The notes under the pieces are model-generated. The model was not told where the DNA came from. It saw only the letters and a program-made list of their open reading frames with translations, and did not search any database. Of a stretch of 64,000 bases of DNA, positions 24,005 to 33,346 are shown piece after piece. This stretch comes from Pseudomonadota bacterium (GTDB lineage: Bacteria > Pseudomonadota > Alphaproteobacteria > Caulobacterales > Caulobacteraceae). Where the stretch lies: assembly GCA_023386645.1 (NCBI GenBank), contig JAEWJI010000048.1, positions 1 through 64,000 on the forward strand, given 5' to 3'. Every line of letters starts with the position of its first letter. Position 1 is the first letter of the stretch. The translations under genes and the position numbers were made by a program.

Positions 24005-26102
24005 CGGCCCCGGCGACACAACGCGCGGACTGTCGGCCCTGATCGGGCGCTGGCGGCGCCGCAATCCGCATACGGAGCTGGCGCTCGCCGCCCGACGCAG
24101 AGGCGACTGGACCACGGCGGCCGATGCCTACGCCCTGGCTGTCGCGCGACAGCCGGCTCGCATCCCGTTGCGGGTTCAATGGGGCCACGCGCTCAAGGAA
24201 GCCGGCCGTGCGGCCGAGGCGGAGGCGGCCTATCGGTCCGCCCTCGACCTCCAACCGAACGGCGAAACCTGCCTGCATCTCGGACATGCGCTGAAGCTCC
24301 AGGGCCGGACGTCGGAAGCCGTCGACGCTTACGCGCGCGCCCTGGAGCTCGAGCCCGACCTGACCGCCGCCCGCGATGAGCTCCTGGCGCTCGGAGCCCG
24401 CCACCGCCTGGGCGCCAGCCATTTCGGGCAATCGGCCACGACGGAATTGCTGGCGGCGCTTTCGGCCAATCTGGAAGCAGGCCGGCGTCTGCTCGACGAA
24501 CTCGCCGTCGCATCAACCTATCCGGTCGAGGCCTATGACGCCTTCCGGAAGGCCTATCCCATCGCCCCGCCGCCGGCCCGCATCAGCATGGACGTGTCGG
24601 TCGTCGTGGACGCCGCGGACGCCGCACCGGTCGATGTCCGGACGACCCTCTCCAGCATCTTGGACCAGAGTCTCGCCACCTGGCGGGTCGTCGTCACAGG
24701 GCGACCGGATCTTGCCGACCATCCCGTCGGGACGTTCGGGGTGCAGGACACGCGAGTTCGCTTCGGCGAGGCGCCGGCTGGGTCCGGCGCGGCGGAAGCC
24801 ACCGTTCTGCTCTCCGCTGGAACGCGGCTGGAGCCCGAAGCTCTGGCCTGGCTCGCCTGGGCGGCCGACCGGACCGGCGCGGACGCCGTTTACGCCGACC
24901 ACGACCATCTCACGCGCGACTGGAGGCGCGGGCCGACTTACAGCGCGCCCTGCTTCTATGGAGCCCCCGACCCCCGCGATCTCGAGACGACGCCCGAAGT
25001 TCCGGCCGTCCTCTGGATCAGAGGCGACGCGCTCGTCTCTGCCGGAGCGACCACGGATGCCCGTCGCAAAACGCTGGTGGACGCTCTCCAGCGCTCCGGC
25101 CGCATCGTCCACCTTCCCCGGCTTTTGACCAGTCTCACCACGCACGGCCGTTGCACGCAGTCGGTTGCTGAGCAGGTCCGAGACGCGGCGGCGCCCGCGG
25201 CCCGGCTGCTTGTCGTCATCCCGACACGCGACCGTGGCGAGCTTCTGACACGCGCGGTTTCGAGCCTGCGCGACACGGCGGCTCGGCCGGACCGGCTGGA
25301 GTTTATCGTCATCGATAACCGGAGCACGGATGCCGAAACCTTGGCCACGTTCAGACGGCTCCGGGGCGATGGGATCGCCGTCCAGTCGGCGGACGAGCCC
25401 TTCAACTGGTCGCGGCTGAACAACCAGGCCGTCGCGGGACGCCAGGCCGACGTCCTGATCTTCGCCAACAACGACGTGGAGATGCGGACCCACGGCTGGG
25501 ACCTCGCCTTGGATCGGCTGTTCGCCGATCCCCAGGTTGGCGCGGTCGGGGCTCGGCTGCATTATCCGGACGGGACCATTCAGCACGCCGGGATGATCCT
25601 GGGCGCCGTCGACGGCCGCCCCCTGCATGAAGGCGTTGGCGCGAATCCCACGGCTAGCGGCCCGCTCGGCCGATGGCGTCGGGACCGGGCGGCGGCGGCC
25701 GTGACCGGAGCGTTCCTGGCGGTCTCGCGGTCCGCCTTCGATCGAGTCGGAGGCTTCGATGAACGGCTCGCGGTAGCCTACAACGATGTCGACCTCTGCC
25801 TGCGCATCCGCGCGGCAGGGCTTTCCGTCGTCATGGCTGGCGGCATCGAGCTGACGCATCGCGAATCGGCGACACGAGGACGCAACGACACGCGGGAACG
25901 GGTCGCTTGGGACGACAGCGAACTGGTGGACCTCTACGACACGTGGGGCGACGAGCTCATGCGGGACCCCAGCCTTAATCCGCACTGGGCGGCGTCGGAG
26001 ACCGACCCGTTCAACGGCTATCGGAACCCGTCGCTCAGCCGGATTCTTGACTGGATCGACCGGACCTCGGACCAGCCCTGGCGCGTTCGACGCGGCGCCT
26101 GA
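24000..26102 (+). CDS. Second TPR/GT2 glycosyltransferase, with decayed first GT domain
   Basis: A paralogue of the preceding gene with the same order: TPR (about 25-125, WGHALKEAGRAAEAEAAYRSA), a first GT-like region (about 195-380) and an active-looking C-terminal GT2 domain (LLVVIPTRDRGELL, FANNDVEMRTHGW, YNDVDLCLRI). In the first region the metal-binding segment LLDNDDVLEP of the paralogue has become LLSAGTRLEP, and the VDDGSS motif is gone, so that domain is probably inactive. No ATG, GTG or TTG precedes the TPR: the frame opens after a stop at 23979, leaving ATT at 24000 (GGAG 6 bp upstream, overlapping the previous stop) or CTG at 24030. TTG 24168 would cut into the TPR. About 700 residues from ATT. 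Confidence 0.85.
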   Translation: MSGPGDTTRGLSALIGRWRRRNPHTELALAARRRGDWTTAADAYALAVARQPARIPLRVQWGHALKEAGRAAEAEAAYRSALDLQPNGETCLHLGHALKLQGRTSEAVDAYARALELEPDLTAARDELLALGARHRLGASHFGQSATTELLAALSANLEAGRRLLDELAVASTYPVEAYDAFRKAYPIAPPPARISMDVSVVVDAADAAPVDVRTTLSSILDQSLATWRVVVTGRPDLADHPVGTFGVQDTRVRFGEAPAGSGAAEATVLLSAGTRLEPEALAWLAWAADRTGADAVYADHDHLTRDWRRGPTYSAPCFYGAPDPRDLETTPEVPAVLWIRGDALVSAGATTDARRKTLVDALQRSGRIVHLPRLLTSLTTHGRCTQSVAEQVRDAAAPAARLLVVIPTRDRGELLTRAVSSLRDTAARPDRLEFIVIDNRSTDAETLATFRRLRGDGIAVQSADEPFNWSRLNNQAVAGRQADVLIFANNDVEMRTHGWDLALDRLFADPQVGAVGARLHYPDGTIQHAGMILGAVDGRPLHEGVGANPTASGPLGRWRRDRAAAAVTGAFLAVSRSAFDRVGGFDERLAVAYNDVDLCLRIRAAGLSVVMAGGIELTHRESATRGRNDTRERVAWDDSELVDLYDTWGDELMRDPSLNPHWAASETDPFNGYRNPSLSRILDWIDRTSDQPWRVRRGA

Positions 26103-26103
26103 A

Positions 26104-26133
26104 GTCGGCCTGACAAACACTCGCCAGGCCGAC
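26104..26133. terminator. Perfect inverted repeat between convergent genes
   Basis: GTCGGCCTG (26104-26112) pairs perfectly with CAGGCCGAC (26125-26133) across a 12-nt loop, just after the glycosyltransferase stop and before the RTX stop. Neither side has a real T-run, so if it stops transcription it is a weak bidirectional element. Confidence 0.45.
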
Positions 26134-26141
26134 CTCTTGGC

Positions 26142-29100
26142 CTACATCGTGTGCGACTGACCCCAGGGATGGTGGAAGGCGCCAGAGAAGGGGCCGTGGT
26201 CGTCGAACATGTCGAAATCGCCGCCCGAACGCCACGGGAGCGGTAGGCCACGCCCGCCCGACGGATCCATGACGGGTGTCGCCGGGTCGAGCAGCAGGCC
26301 TTCGTCGCCTCCGAAGGCCAGGCAGACTTCGGGGGCGAAGTCGTCGTTCTCCGCCGCCGGCGAGACCCAGGCGTCCTCAGGCGGCGGCAAGGTCAGGGCC
26401 TCGTCGATCGCCGGAGCCGTCGCCGGTCCCGGATTGATCAGCAGGCTGTACTGGCCGCTGCTGCTGTTCGCGCTCGACACCACCACATAGTAGAGGCCCG
26501 GGGCGGAGGCGGTGAAGGTCAGGCTGGCGTCCAGGCCGGGGCCGGAGTCGAAGTCGCTGGCGACCAGATTGCCGCGCGCGTCATAGACGAGGAGCGTCCC
26601 GTCCGTCAGCGTGAAGCCGGCCCCGCCGCCGCGCAGATCCAGGCTCACGGTCTGCCCCGCCTGCATCTCCATCGAGTACCAGTCCATCGGGTCCAGGTCG
26701 CCGACCGAGTCGGTGGCCGACACAGGTCCAACGGTCAGCGGAATGCCGTGATCGGTGGCCAGCAGGCCCTGATCACGACCGAAGAACTCATCGCCCCGAC
26801 GACCCTCGCGCGCGCCGACCTCGATCCAGTGATCCAGGGCCTGATCCGGCGTCATTCCGGCCAGGTCCGGGTTGCTGAGCAGATAGCCGACCGCATCGAA
26901 GCCATAGGCCGGGCGACCGCCGTCCAGCCCGTAGATCAGGTAGTGGCGCGTGGCTCCCAGGGTGTCCATTCCATAGGCGCGGGCCAGGTCCAGGTTGGCG
27001 GCCAGGTACTCGCGCGGGTCGAAGGTGTCGGTCGGACGCCCCTCGGCGGCCCCAAGCAGGATGAAGTGGTTAAGGGCGGCCGCGGCATCGTCTCGATAGG
27101 CCCTGGCCACGTCCGGATTCGAGGCCGCGTAAACCAGCGGATCGAAGGTGTCGGTCGGCCGCCCCGCGTCGAAACCGGCCAGCAGATAGTGCCGATAGAG
27201 CGTATCGGTGTCCGTTCCGTAGGCGATGGCGATGTCGCGGTTCGAGGCCGCGTACAGAAGCGGGTCGAACGAAGCGGTCGGCCGCCCCTGCCCGTAGCCG
27301 GTCTGGACGTAATGCAGGGTGGCCGCGGCCGCGTCGTCACGGAACAGGGGGATCAGGTCGGGATTGCTGGCGATGTACTGCCAGCCGACGAAGCTGTCGG
27401 CGGACCGCCCGGCAGCGACCCCGAGGCGCACATAGTGCTCCGCCGCCGCCCGGACGTCCTGACCGTAGGCGCCGATCAGATCGGGATTGGAGGCGAGGTA
27501 GCGCAGGGCGTCAAAGGCCTCGGGCGATCGACCTGACGCCTCACCCAGGGCCATGTAGTGGCCATAGGCCTCCAGCGGGTTGGCCGCGTAAGCCGCGATC
27601 AGGTCGGGATAGCCCGCGATGTAGCCCCAGACGTTGAAGCTGTTCGCCACCGCGGTCGCGATGTCGACAGGCTCGCCGCCCGCGAACTGGATCCGTTCGA
27701 TGCCGTAGATGCGGTCGGGCTCGCTGTTGGCGTCGTAGACCTCCCAGCCATAGGTGGTCTGGACGAAATAATAGCGATCGTTGGCGCTCGGCAGCACGAG
27801 CGTGTCGATCCCCGCGCCGCCGTCGATCCGGTCGGCGCCGGGGCCGCCAGACAGCCGATCATCACCATCCAGGCCCTGGATGACATCGTCGCCGTCGTTG
27901 CCGTTGATGACGTCGGCGAAGTTGGTTCCGGTCAGGGTGTCGCCGGCGGACGTGCCGTTCAGGGTGACCCCGGTCGCAGGCGCCCCCACGGTGACGATCT
28001 GATCGGCGAACTGCACGCGCTCGACGTTGCGCAGCGTGTCCACGCCCTCCGCGCCCGTGATGGTGGTCACGCCGTCGGTGGTGGTGATCGTATAGGCGCT
28101 GCGCGCACCGGCGTAGACCGCGATGTCGGAGCCGTCGCCGCCGTCGATGCTGTCGTTGTCCGCGCCGCCGATCAGGATGTCGTCGCCGGCCCCGCCGTTG
28201 ATCGTGTCCGCGCCGGCGCCGCCCTCGATACGATCGGCCCCCTCGCCGCCTGAAAGGGTGTCATTGCCCCCCAGGCCGACGAGCACGTCGTCGCCGCCCA
28301 GGCCGCTGATGGTGTCGGCGAAGTTGGTGCCCGTGAGCGTTTCTCCGCCCGCCGTCCCCGTTAGGGTGACGCCGGTATCGGGCTGGGTCGTTTGCAGCAC
28401 GACGACCTGATCCTGGAACTGGATACGTTCCACGTTCCGCAACGTGTCCGTCCCCTCCAGGCCGCTGATCGTGGTCACCCCATTCGTCGTGGTGATGGTG
28501 TAGGCCGCGCGGATGCCGCTGTAGACGGCCGTGTCCGTGCCGTCGCCGCCGTCGATGACGTCATTCTCGCCGCCGCCGTTGATGGTGTCGTCGCCCGCGC
28601 CGCCATTCAGGGTGTCGACGCCCGAACCGCCGTTCAGAATATCGTTGCCTTCGTCGCCATGGAGGGTCGATCCAGGGGTCTGGACTGGGGCCGTCTGGTG
28701 GCCTGGCACGCTGACGTGGAGCGTATAGGTCGATCCCGCCGGCGGCGGTTCGTCGATGAACCCACCTCCCGTGGGGCTGCTCACCCACGACCCGACCCGA
28801 ACGTAGTAGACCCCGTCCGCCGGCGCGTTGAAGACCAGCCCGGAGTCGGTTCGCGCGCCATCCTGCGGACTGGCGTCGTCGTTGGACGCGAGCTCGTTGC
28901 CGGACGCGTCATAGATCCGGATCGTGCTGTCGAAGCTGGCCAGATCGATGTCGATCTGCACCGCCGCGCCCGCCGTCGCGGTGAAGGCGTAGTTCTCGAA
29001 CCCGCCATGACCGGTCGCCACGACGGTCGCGTGCGGCACGCCGGAGTCGATGACGTCCAGACGCGTCGTGGTGACGAAATAGTCGTCCAGGCTGATCGCG

Positions 29101-30974
29101 TTGGCGCGGGTCCCGTTGTCCGTGAGGCGAGACTTTATGATCTCCAGAATGCCCGGATCGCCGGCGAAGAGCTGGTCGTTGCCGGCGCCGCCACGGATCA
29201 CATCGACCCCATTGTTGCCGCGGATTATGTTGTCCGCCGCATTGCCGGTCAGGTCGTCGTTATAGGCCGAGCCGAGGACGACCTCGATGTTCGTCAGGGT
29301 GTCGTCGCCGGCGGCGCCTGAGGCGACGCCGGTCTGAAGGTTGACCACCACCGCCCCACCGGCGCCGGAATAATCCGCCGTATCCACGCCGGCGCCACCG
29401 TCGAGCACATCGGCGCCAAGGCCGCCAATCAGCACGTCATCGCCGTCGCCGCCGTTCAGGGTGTCGGCGCCCGAACCACCGTCGAGGGTGTCGTTACCGC
29501 CCGCCCCGTGCAGGACATCATTGCCGCCAAGCCCCCCCAGGGTGTCGGCGAAGGCGGTGCCGTTGATCGTGTTGTTGGTGATGTCGCCACCGACCAGCAG
29601 ACCGCCCGTGGGGGCCGCGGCGATGGTGGTGTCGGAGAACCGCAGGAACTCGACGTTGGTCAGGGTGTCCGTGCCATCCGGCCCGGTCACGGTGCCGACC
29701 CGGCCGTTCCAGGTGATGGTGTATTGCGAACTGGCGCCCGAATAGATGACCGTATCGATCCCGAGGCCGCCATCGATGGTGTCGTTGCCGGCGCCGCCGG
29801 TGATGCGGTTGTCCGCCGCGTTGCCGCGGATCGTGTCGTTGCCGTAGCCGCCAATGGCGTTCTCGATCACGGCGCCGATGGCGATGGACACGTTGCCGGT
29901 CAGCTGACCGACGTTCGAGAAGGCCCCCTGGCGCAGATCGATCAGCTGGTTCTGGGCGTACTCCGAGAAATCAAGGGTGTCCTGCCCACCGGCGTCCCAG
30001 ACGCAGAAGATCACCTGCGCAAAGCCGTCGTTCGTCCGGAACCAGCTGAACCCGGCGTTCGAGTTGAACCCATAGACCGTGTCCCCGGTGCGGGTGGTCA
30101 TGTTGGCGCCGTACAGGCGCTGGGCGGCCGCGATGTCGTCCATCAGCGGCGCGGCGGCGTAACGACCGCCGAACGTGCTGCCGGTGTTGCTCTCGCTGAA
30201 GTAGCTCATCAGCGTGTACTGGCGAGAGTCTTCGTAGTGGGTCGCATGCCCGGCGTAGGTGATGCTGACGCCTTCGCTCGCGTTGTAGTCGCCAGGGTGC
30301 CGCAGACCGATGGCATGGCCGATTTCGTGCGTCAGCACCTGCTGCCCATAGGCCAGCATGACCGGCGATGCGTTGTAGCTGAGGCTGTAGTTGATCCAGA
30401 CGTCGCCCGCTAATAGGGTGAAGCCGTTGTTGCCTGCGTTGGTGTCGGTGCGGCTTCCAGGCGAATAGGCGAAGGCCGCCGCGCCGCCCTGGCCATTCGC
30501 GTAGTTGCCGAACAGCATGGTCGCGGAGTTCGAATAGCCGTCGCCCCCGTCGACCCGCTGGAAGGTGATGTTCGCCACGTCGGACCAGGACGCGAGTGCG
30601 AGCAGGGTCGCGGCGATCTGCGCGTCGGTGAACCGCGTGAAGCCGGACGTGTCCGACGGCATGTCGTTCGGCGCGGTGGAACGAAAGGCGAAGGTCACCG
30701 TCGCCGCCGTGCCCAGGGCGCTCCAGCCCGCGAGCCCGCGCGTGATCTGGACGCCCGCGCCCGTCGGATCGAGCGACGGCTTGCCGTTGGGACCGGTGAC
30801 GCCCCGGTCATCGGCATTGAGCCCGCCGAACAACGGGCCGAAATCGTTGAATCCGCCCCACCCGAGCGACCTGTCGAGATCTCCGAAGAGCGCGCTGGAG
30901 ACTCCCTGCGCTCCCCCGCCCAATCCGGGCGCCTGAGTATTGGAACCGTCGAGGCCGTAGGCGGTGGCGGGCAT
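26142..30974 (-). CDS. Large RTX serralysin-like metalloprotease with seven 41-residue repeats
   Basis: The 1610-residue secreted protein has no Sec signal. Its catalytic domain is M10 serralysin-like: HEIGHAIGLRHPG with His216, Glu217, His220 and His226, and a Met-turn at Met256 (LMSYF). From about 400 to 1090 come blocks of glycine-rich GGxGxDxLxG calcium-binding repeats, interrupted by a PPC-type beta domain (about 625-750). Residues 1113-1400 hold seven repeats, and a second PPC domain lies at about 1418-1510. RTX proteins leave by type I secretion, but no ABC/MFP genes are in this window. ATG 30974 gives a typical serralysin start. The frame extends 30 codons further upstream. It lies downstream of the manC fusion on the same strand. 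Confidence 0.9.
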   Translation of the reverse strand: MPATAYGLDGSNTQAPGLGGGAQGVSSALFGDLDRSLGWGGFNDFGPLFGGLNADDRGVTGPNGKPSLDPTGAGVQITRGLAGWSALGTAATVTFAFRSTAPNDMPSDTSGFTRFTDAQIAATLLALASWSDVANITFQRVDGGDGYSNSATMLFGNYANGQGGAAAFAYSPGSRTDTNAGNNGFTLLAGDVWINYSLSYNASPVMLAYGQQVLTHEIGHAIGLRHPGDYNASEGVSITYAGHATHYEDSRQYTLMSYFSESNTGSTFGGRYAAAPLMDDIAAAQRLYGANMTTRTGDTVYGFNSNAGFSWFRTNDGFAQVIFCVWDAGGQDTLDFSEYAQNQLIDLRQGAFSNVGQLTGNVSIAIGAVIENAIGGYGNDTIRGNAADNRITGGAGNDTIDGGLGIDTVIYSGASSQYTITWNGRVGTVTGPDGTDTLTNVEFLRFSDTTIAAAPTGGLLVGGDITNNTINGTAFADTLGGLGGNDVLHGAGGNDTLDGGSGADTLNGGDGDDVLIGGLGADVLDGGAGVDTADYSGAGGAVVVNLQTGVASGAAGDDTLTNIEVVLGSAYNDDLTGNAADNIIRGNNGVDVIRGGAGNDQLFAGDPGILEIIKSRLTDNGTRANAISLDDYFVTTTRLDVIDSGVPHATVVATGHGGFENYAFTATAGAAVQIDIDLASFDSTIRIYDASGNELASNDDASPQDGARTDSGLVFNAPADGVYYVRVGSWVSSPTGGGFIDEPPPAGSTYTLHVSVPGHQTAPVQTPGSTLHGDEGNDILNGGSGVDTLNGGAGDDTINGGGENDVIDGGDGTDTAVYSGIRAAYTITTTNGVTTISGLEGTDTLRNVERIQFQDQVVVLQTTQPDTGVTLTGTAGGETLTGTNFADTISGLGGDDVLVGLGGNDTLSGGEGADRIEGGAGADTINGGAGDDILIGGADNDSIDGGDGSDIAVYAGARSAYTITTTDGVTTITGAEGVDTLRNVERVQFADQIVTVGAPATGVTLNGTSAGDTLTGTNFADVINGNDGDDVIQGLDGDDRLSGGPGADRIDGGAGIDTLVLPSANDRYYFVQTTYGWEVYDANSEPDRIYGIERIQFAGGEPVDIATAVANSFNVWGYIAGYPDLIAAYAANPLEAYGHYMALGEASGRSPEAFDALRYLASNPDLIGAYGQDVRAAAEHYVRLGVAAGRSADSFVGWQYIASNPDLIPLFRDDAAAATLHYVQTGYGQGRPTASFDPLLYAASNRDIAIAYGTDTDTLYRHYLLAGFDAGRPTDTFDPLVYAASNPDVARAYRDDAAAALNHFILLGAAEGRPTDTFDPREYLAANLDLARAYGMDTLGATRHYLIYGLDGGRPAYGFDAVGYLLSNPDLAGMTPDQALDHWIEVGAREGRRGDEFFGRDQGLLATDHGIPLTVGPVSATDSVGDLDPMDWYSMEMQAGQTVSLDLRGGGAGFTLTDGTLLVYDARGNLVASDFDSGPGLDASLTFTASAPGLYYVVVSSANSSSGQYSLLINPGPATAPAIDEALTLPPPEDAWVSPAAENDDFAPEVCLAFGGDEGLLLDPATPVMDPSGGRGLPLPWRSGGDFDMFDDHGPFSGAFHHPWGQSHTM
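26790..27644 (-). repeat. Seven tandem ~41-residue repeats inside the RTX protein
   Basis: Each unit has the pattern F-D-x3-Y-x-A-S-N-P-D-(L/V), then A-Y and D, then A-x3-H-(Y/F) and G-x3-G-R. Examples are YLASNPDLIGAYG, YAASNPDVARAYR and YLAANLDLARAYG, each followed by HY or HF about 12 residues later. The last unit is slightly shorter. The same pattern ends the protein at 1-624. Confidence 0.85.
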
Positions 30975-31096
30975 GGGATCACGCGAATGGCTGGAACTGG
31001 AAGCCAGCGTTGTGCCCGTTCCGCGACATGACCACAAGCAGAGCCGTCCACCAGCCGGGAACAAGCCTGCGTGAAAGCGCGTTATGCTAAATTCGG

Positions 31097-33307
31097 CTAG
31101 CTGAGCGTGAGCTCGGGCAGCCCTGCGAGGCGGCCTTCCGACGCGCTCTCCGAGAGCTGATTGAAGGCGGCCATGATGTGGTAGAACGAACTCGCGGGCG
31201 CGGGTTCGTCAATGAACCGCCCGCCGCCGAGATGCTTGTCGCGCCATAGACCGTCTGGCGTCAAATAGGACCACAAGGCGCGCAGAGCGGCTGCGGCGTC
31301 CTCGAGATGCGCCTCTCGCTCGCCGTCCCTGGCCTGGTCGGCGAGGGCCAGCGAGGCCTTCAACCATTCAGTCTGCGGCCACAGCCTGGACCTGCGGTTG
31401 GTCACCTGGCCGCTGGTGTCGAGAGCGTCGAACGCGATCACGGGTCGCGCGCCTACCCCGCGTCGCCCGAAGTCGTAGAGGCGATGCGCAAGCGCCGTCA
31501 GGTCCGCCCGGCCGCGCGCCCGTCCATGACGAACAAGGAGCCAGGCCCATTCGAACTGGTGGCCGGGTTCGACCAACCGCCCATCCTGGCCGCTCGCGGG
31601 CTGCCAGCGGCTATCGAAGAACTCTCTGAGGCACCCGAGATCCTCGTCGATGAAGGCCGCCGTGGCCAGTCGCACGATGCGATCCGCGAGCGCGCTCCAG
31701 CCGGCGTCGCCGCCCGCTTGCTCCCAGGCGAGACACGCCTCCAAGAGGTGCATGTGGGCATTGGCCTGGAACGGGTGCGGCCCCTGTTCCACAAAACCTC
31801 CCTCCGGCCGCTCGAGGCCTTCGAGATTCTCCCTGATCTTCACCGCCAGGGCTTCATGATCCCCTGCCACGCCCGCCTGCCGGACTGTCGCGAGGGCGAG
31901 CAGTACGAAGGCCTGGTCGTAGATCCACGCCGCCTCGTCCTGGGGTTCACCTTCGGGGGACAACAGGGTGCGGCACAGGCCGTCGGGCCGGAGGAAGCGC
32001 GAGACGAGCCATTCCAGACCGCGCGTCGCGGTTCGTGCCCACGGCCCGTCCCAGCCAAGTCGCCCGGCCTGGGCGTAGACATAGATCTGGCGCGCCTGGA
32101 CCCGCGCGCGACGACTGGCCGACCAACTACGGCCGTCGAGGGTGAGCCCTTCCGAGAAGGCGCCTTGCTCGGAAACGCCCAGGCAAGCCCAGGTCGGCAG
32201 AGCCCTAAGGCGTAACCAATCGGCGAACCGCTCGGCCGCGGCCGGCAGAGGTTCTGGCGATGCGCCGGTGAAGTCCAGGTGCTGGGGCGATACCGTCCGC
32301 ATTCGCTCGACCAGGCGTTTCACATCTTGTGCTCGCGAGAGATCGGCCACCAGAACCGCGTCCGACTCCGCCACGATCGCGAGGTTCCGGACCCCCAGCG
32401 CGCCGACCAGCACTCCCTCGGGCGCACGAACCAGACAGCCGTCGGCGTCCTCCAGAAGATGGGAGCCGAAGTCGCCCTCGCCCGTCGCGGCGATGGCGTC
32501 CCAAGCGCCCAGATCGGACCAGACGAAATCGACGGGCAGAACGGAGGCGAGGCTGGTCTTCTCCATCACCGCATAGTCGATGGATATCCGGGGCGCGGAG
32601 CCGAAGGCGTCGCCGAGCAGTTGCTCGGATATGCCGACACTGTCCGGCAGCGCCTCATCCACGAAGGCCAGAACAGCAGGGGCGTGCCGCGTCAGCTCGT
32701 CACGCAGGGCGCCGGCCCGGACGATGAAGTTGCCGCTGTTCCAGAGATACCCGGCCTCGATATAGGCCGCCGCCGAAGCGGTGTCGGGCTTTTCGACGAA
32801 GGCCGCCACGGGCGCCAGTCCTTCACCCGCCGGCTTGATATAGCCATAGGCCGAAGACGGCGTATCCGGCCGCACCCCGAGCGTGACGATCCGCCCGCGT
32901 TGCGCCGCCTGCGCGGCCGTCAGGACCGCGGTCCTGAACGCCTCGTGGTCCGGCACGTGATGGTCGGAAGCGATGAAAGCGAGAATCGCGTCGGGGTCCT
33001 GCCTGAGCGCCCAGGTCATGGCCGCCGCCATGGCGGGAGCGGAATCCCGAGGCTCCGGCTCCAGCAACAGGATGGCCTCGGCTCCGATCTCGTCCAGCTG
33101 TTCGAGCACGGTGTCGCGATGCGCTTTTCCGGCGACCACGATCGTCCGCCCCTGGCCGGTGGCGAGCGGCGCGACCCGTTCCACGGTCTCCTGAAAGAGG
33201 GATCGATTTCCCGCCAGCGCGATGAACTGCTTCGGTCGGGAAGGACGCGAGGCCGGCCACAGCCGTGTTCCCCCGCCGCCGCACATGATCACCGGATAGA
33301 GCCCCAT
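31097..33307 (-). CDS. manC: Mannose-1-phosphate guanylyltransferase fused to an AGE-type sugar isomerase
   Basis: The 736-residue fusion has an N-terminal nucleotidyltransferase (about 1-345: IMCGGGGTRLWPASRPSRPKQF, FIASDHHV, GYIKPAGEG, FVEKPD, YLWNSGNFI) that makes GDP-mannose from mannose-1-phosphate. The C-terminal half (about 360-736) is an alpha/alpha barrel of the N-acylglucosamine 2-epimerase/mannose isomerase family (EGLTLDGRSW, YVYAQAGRLGW, WIYDQAFVLLAL, NAHMHLLEACLAWE, EPGHQFEWAWLL). Classical bifunctional ManC carries a cupin phosphomannose isomerase instead. This gene feeds mannose into the surface glycans. Whether the AGE half acts on free mannose or mannose-6-phosphate is not visible. 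Confidence 0.9.
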   Translation of the reverse strand: MGLYPVIMCGGGGTRLWPASRPSRPKQFIALAGNRSLFQETVERVAPLATGQGRTIVVAGKAHRDTVLEQLDEIGAEAILLLEPEPRDSAPAMAAAMTWALRQDPDAILAFIASDHHVPDHEAFRTAVLTAAQAAQRGRIVTLGVRPDTPSSAYGYIKPAGEGLAPVAAFVEKPDTASAAAYIEAGYLWNSGNFIVRAGALRDELTRHAPAVLAFVDEALPDSVGISEQLLGDAFGSAPRISIDYAVMEKTSLASVLPVDFVWSDLGAWDAIAATGEGDFGSHLLEDADGCLVRAPEGVLVGALGVRNLAIVAESDAVLVADLSRAQDVKRLVERMRTVSPQHLDFTGASPEPLPAAAERFADWLRLRALPTWACLGVSEQGAFSEGLTLDGRSWSASRRARVQARQIYVYAQAGRLGWDGPWARTATRGLEWLVSRFLRPDGLCRTLLSPEGEPQDEAAWIYDQAFVLLALATVRQAGVAGDHEALAVKIRENLEGLERPEGGFVEQGPHPFQANAHMHLLEACLAWEQAGGDAGWSALADRIVRLATAAFIDEDLGCLREFFDSRWQPASGQDGRLVEPGHQFEWAWLLVRHGRARGRADLTALAHRLYDFGRRGVGARPVIAFDALDTSGQVTNRRSRLWPQTEWLKASLALADQARDGEREAHLEDAAAALRALWSYLTPDGLWRDKHLGGGRFIDEPAPASSFYHIMAAFNQLSESASEGRLAGLPELTLS

Positions 33308-33346
33308 GGCTACTTCTAGCCAAGGCGTCGCGGAATGCGAAGCCGC

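Noticed and set aside
26748..30413. Series of long plus-strand frames opposite the RTX gene
   Set aside because: Repeats rich in G+C and period three create open frames on the other strand. Composition is Val/Gly/Arg/Asp repeats mirroring the calcium-binding motifs.
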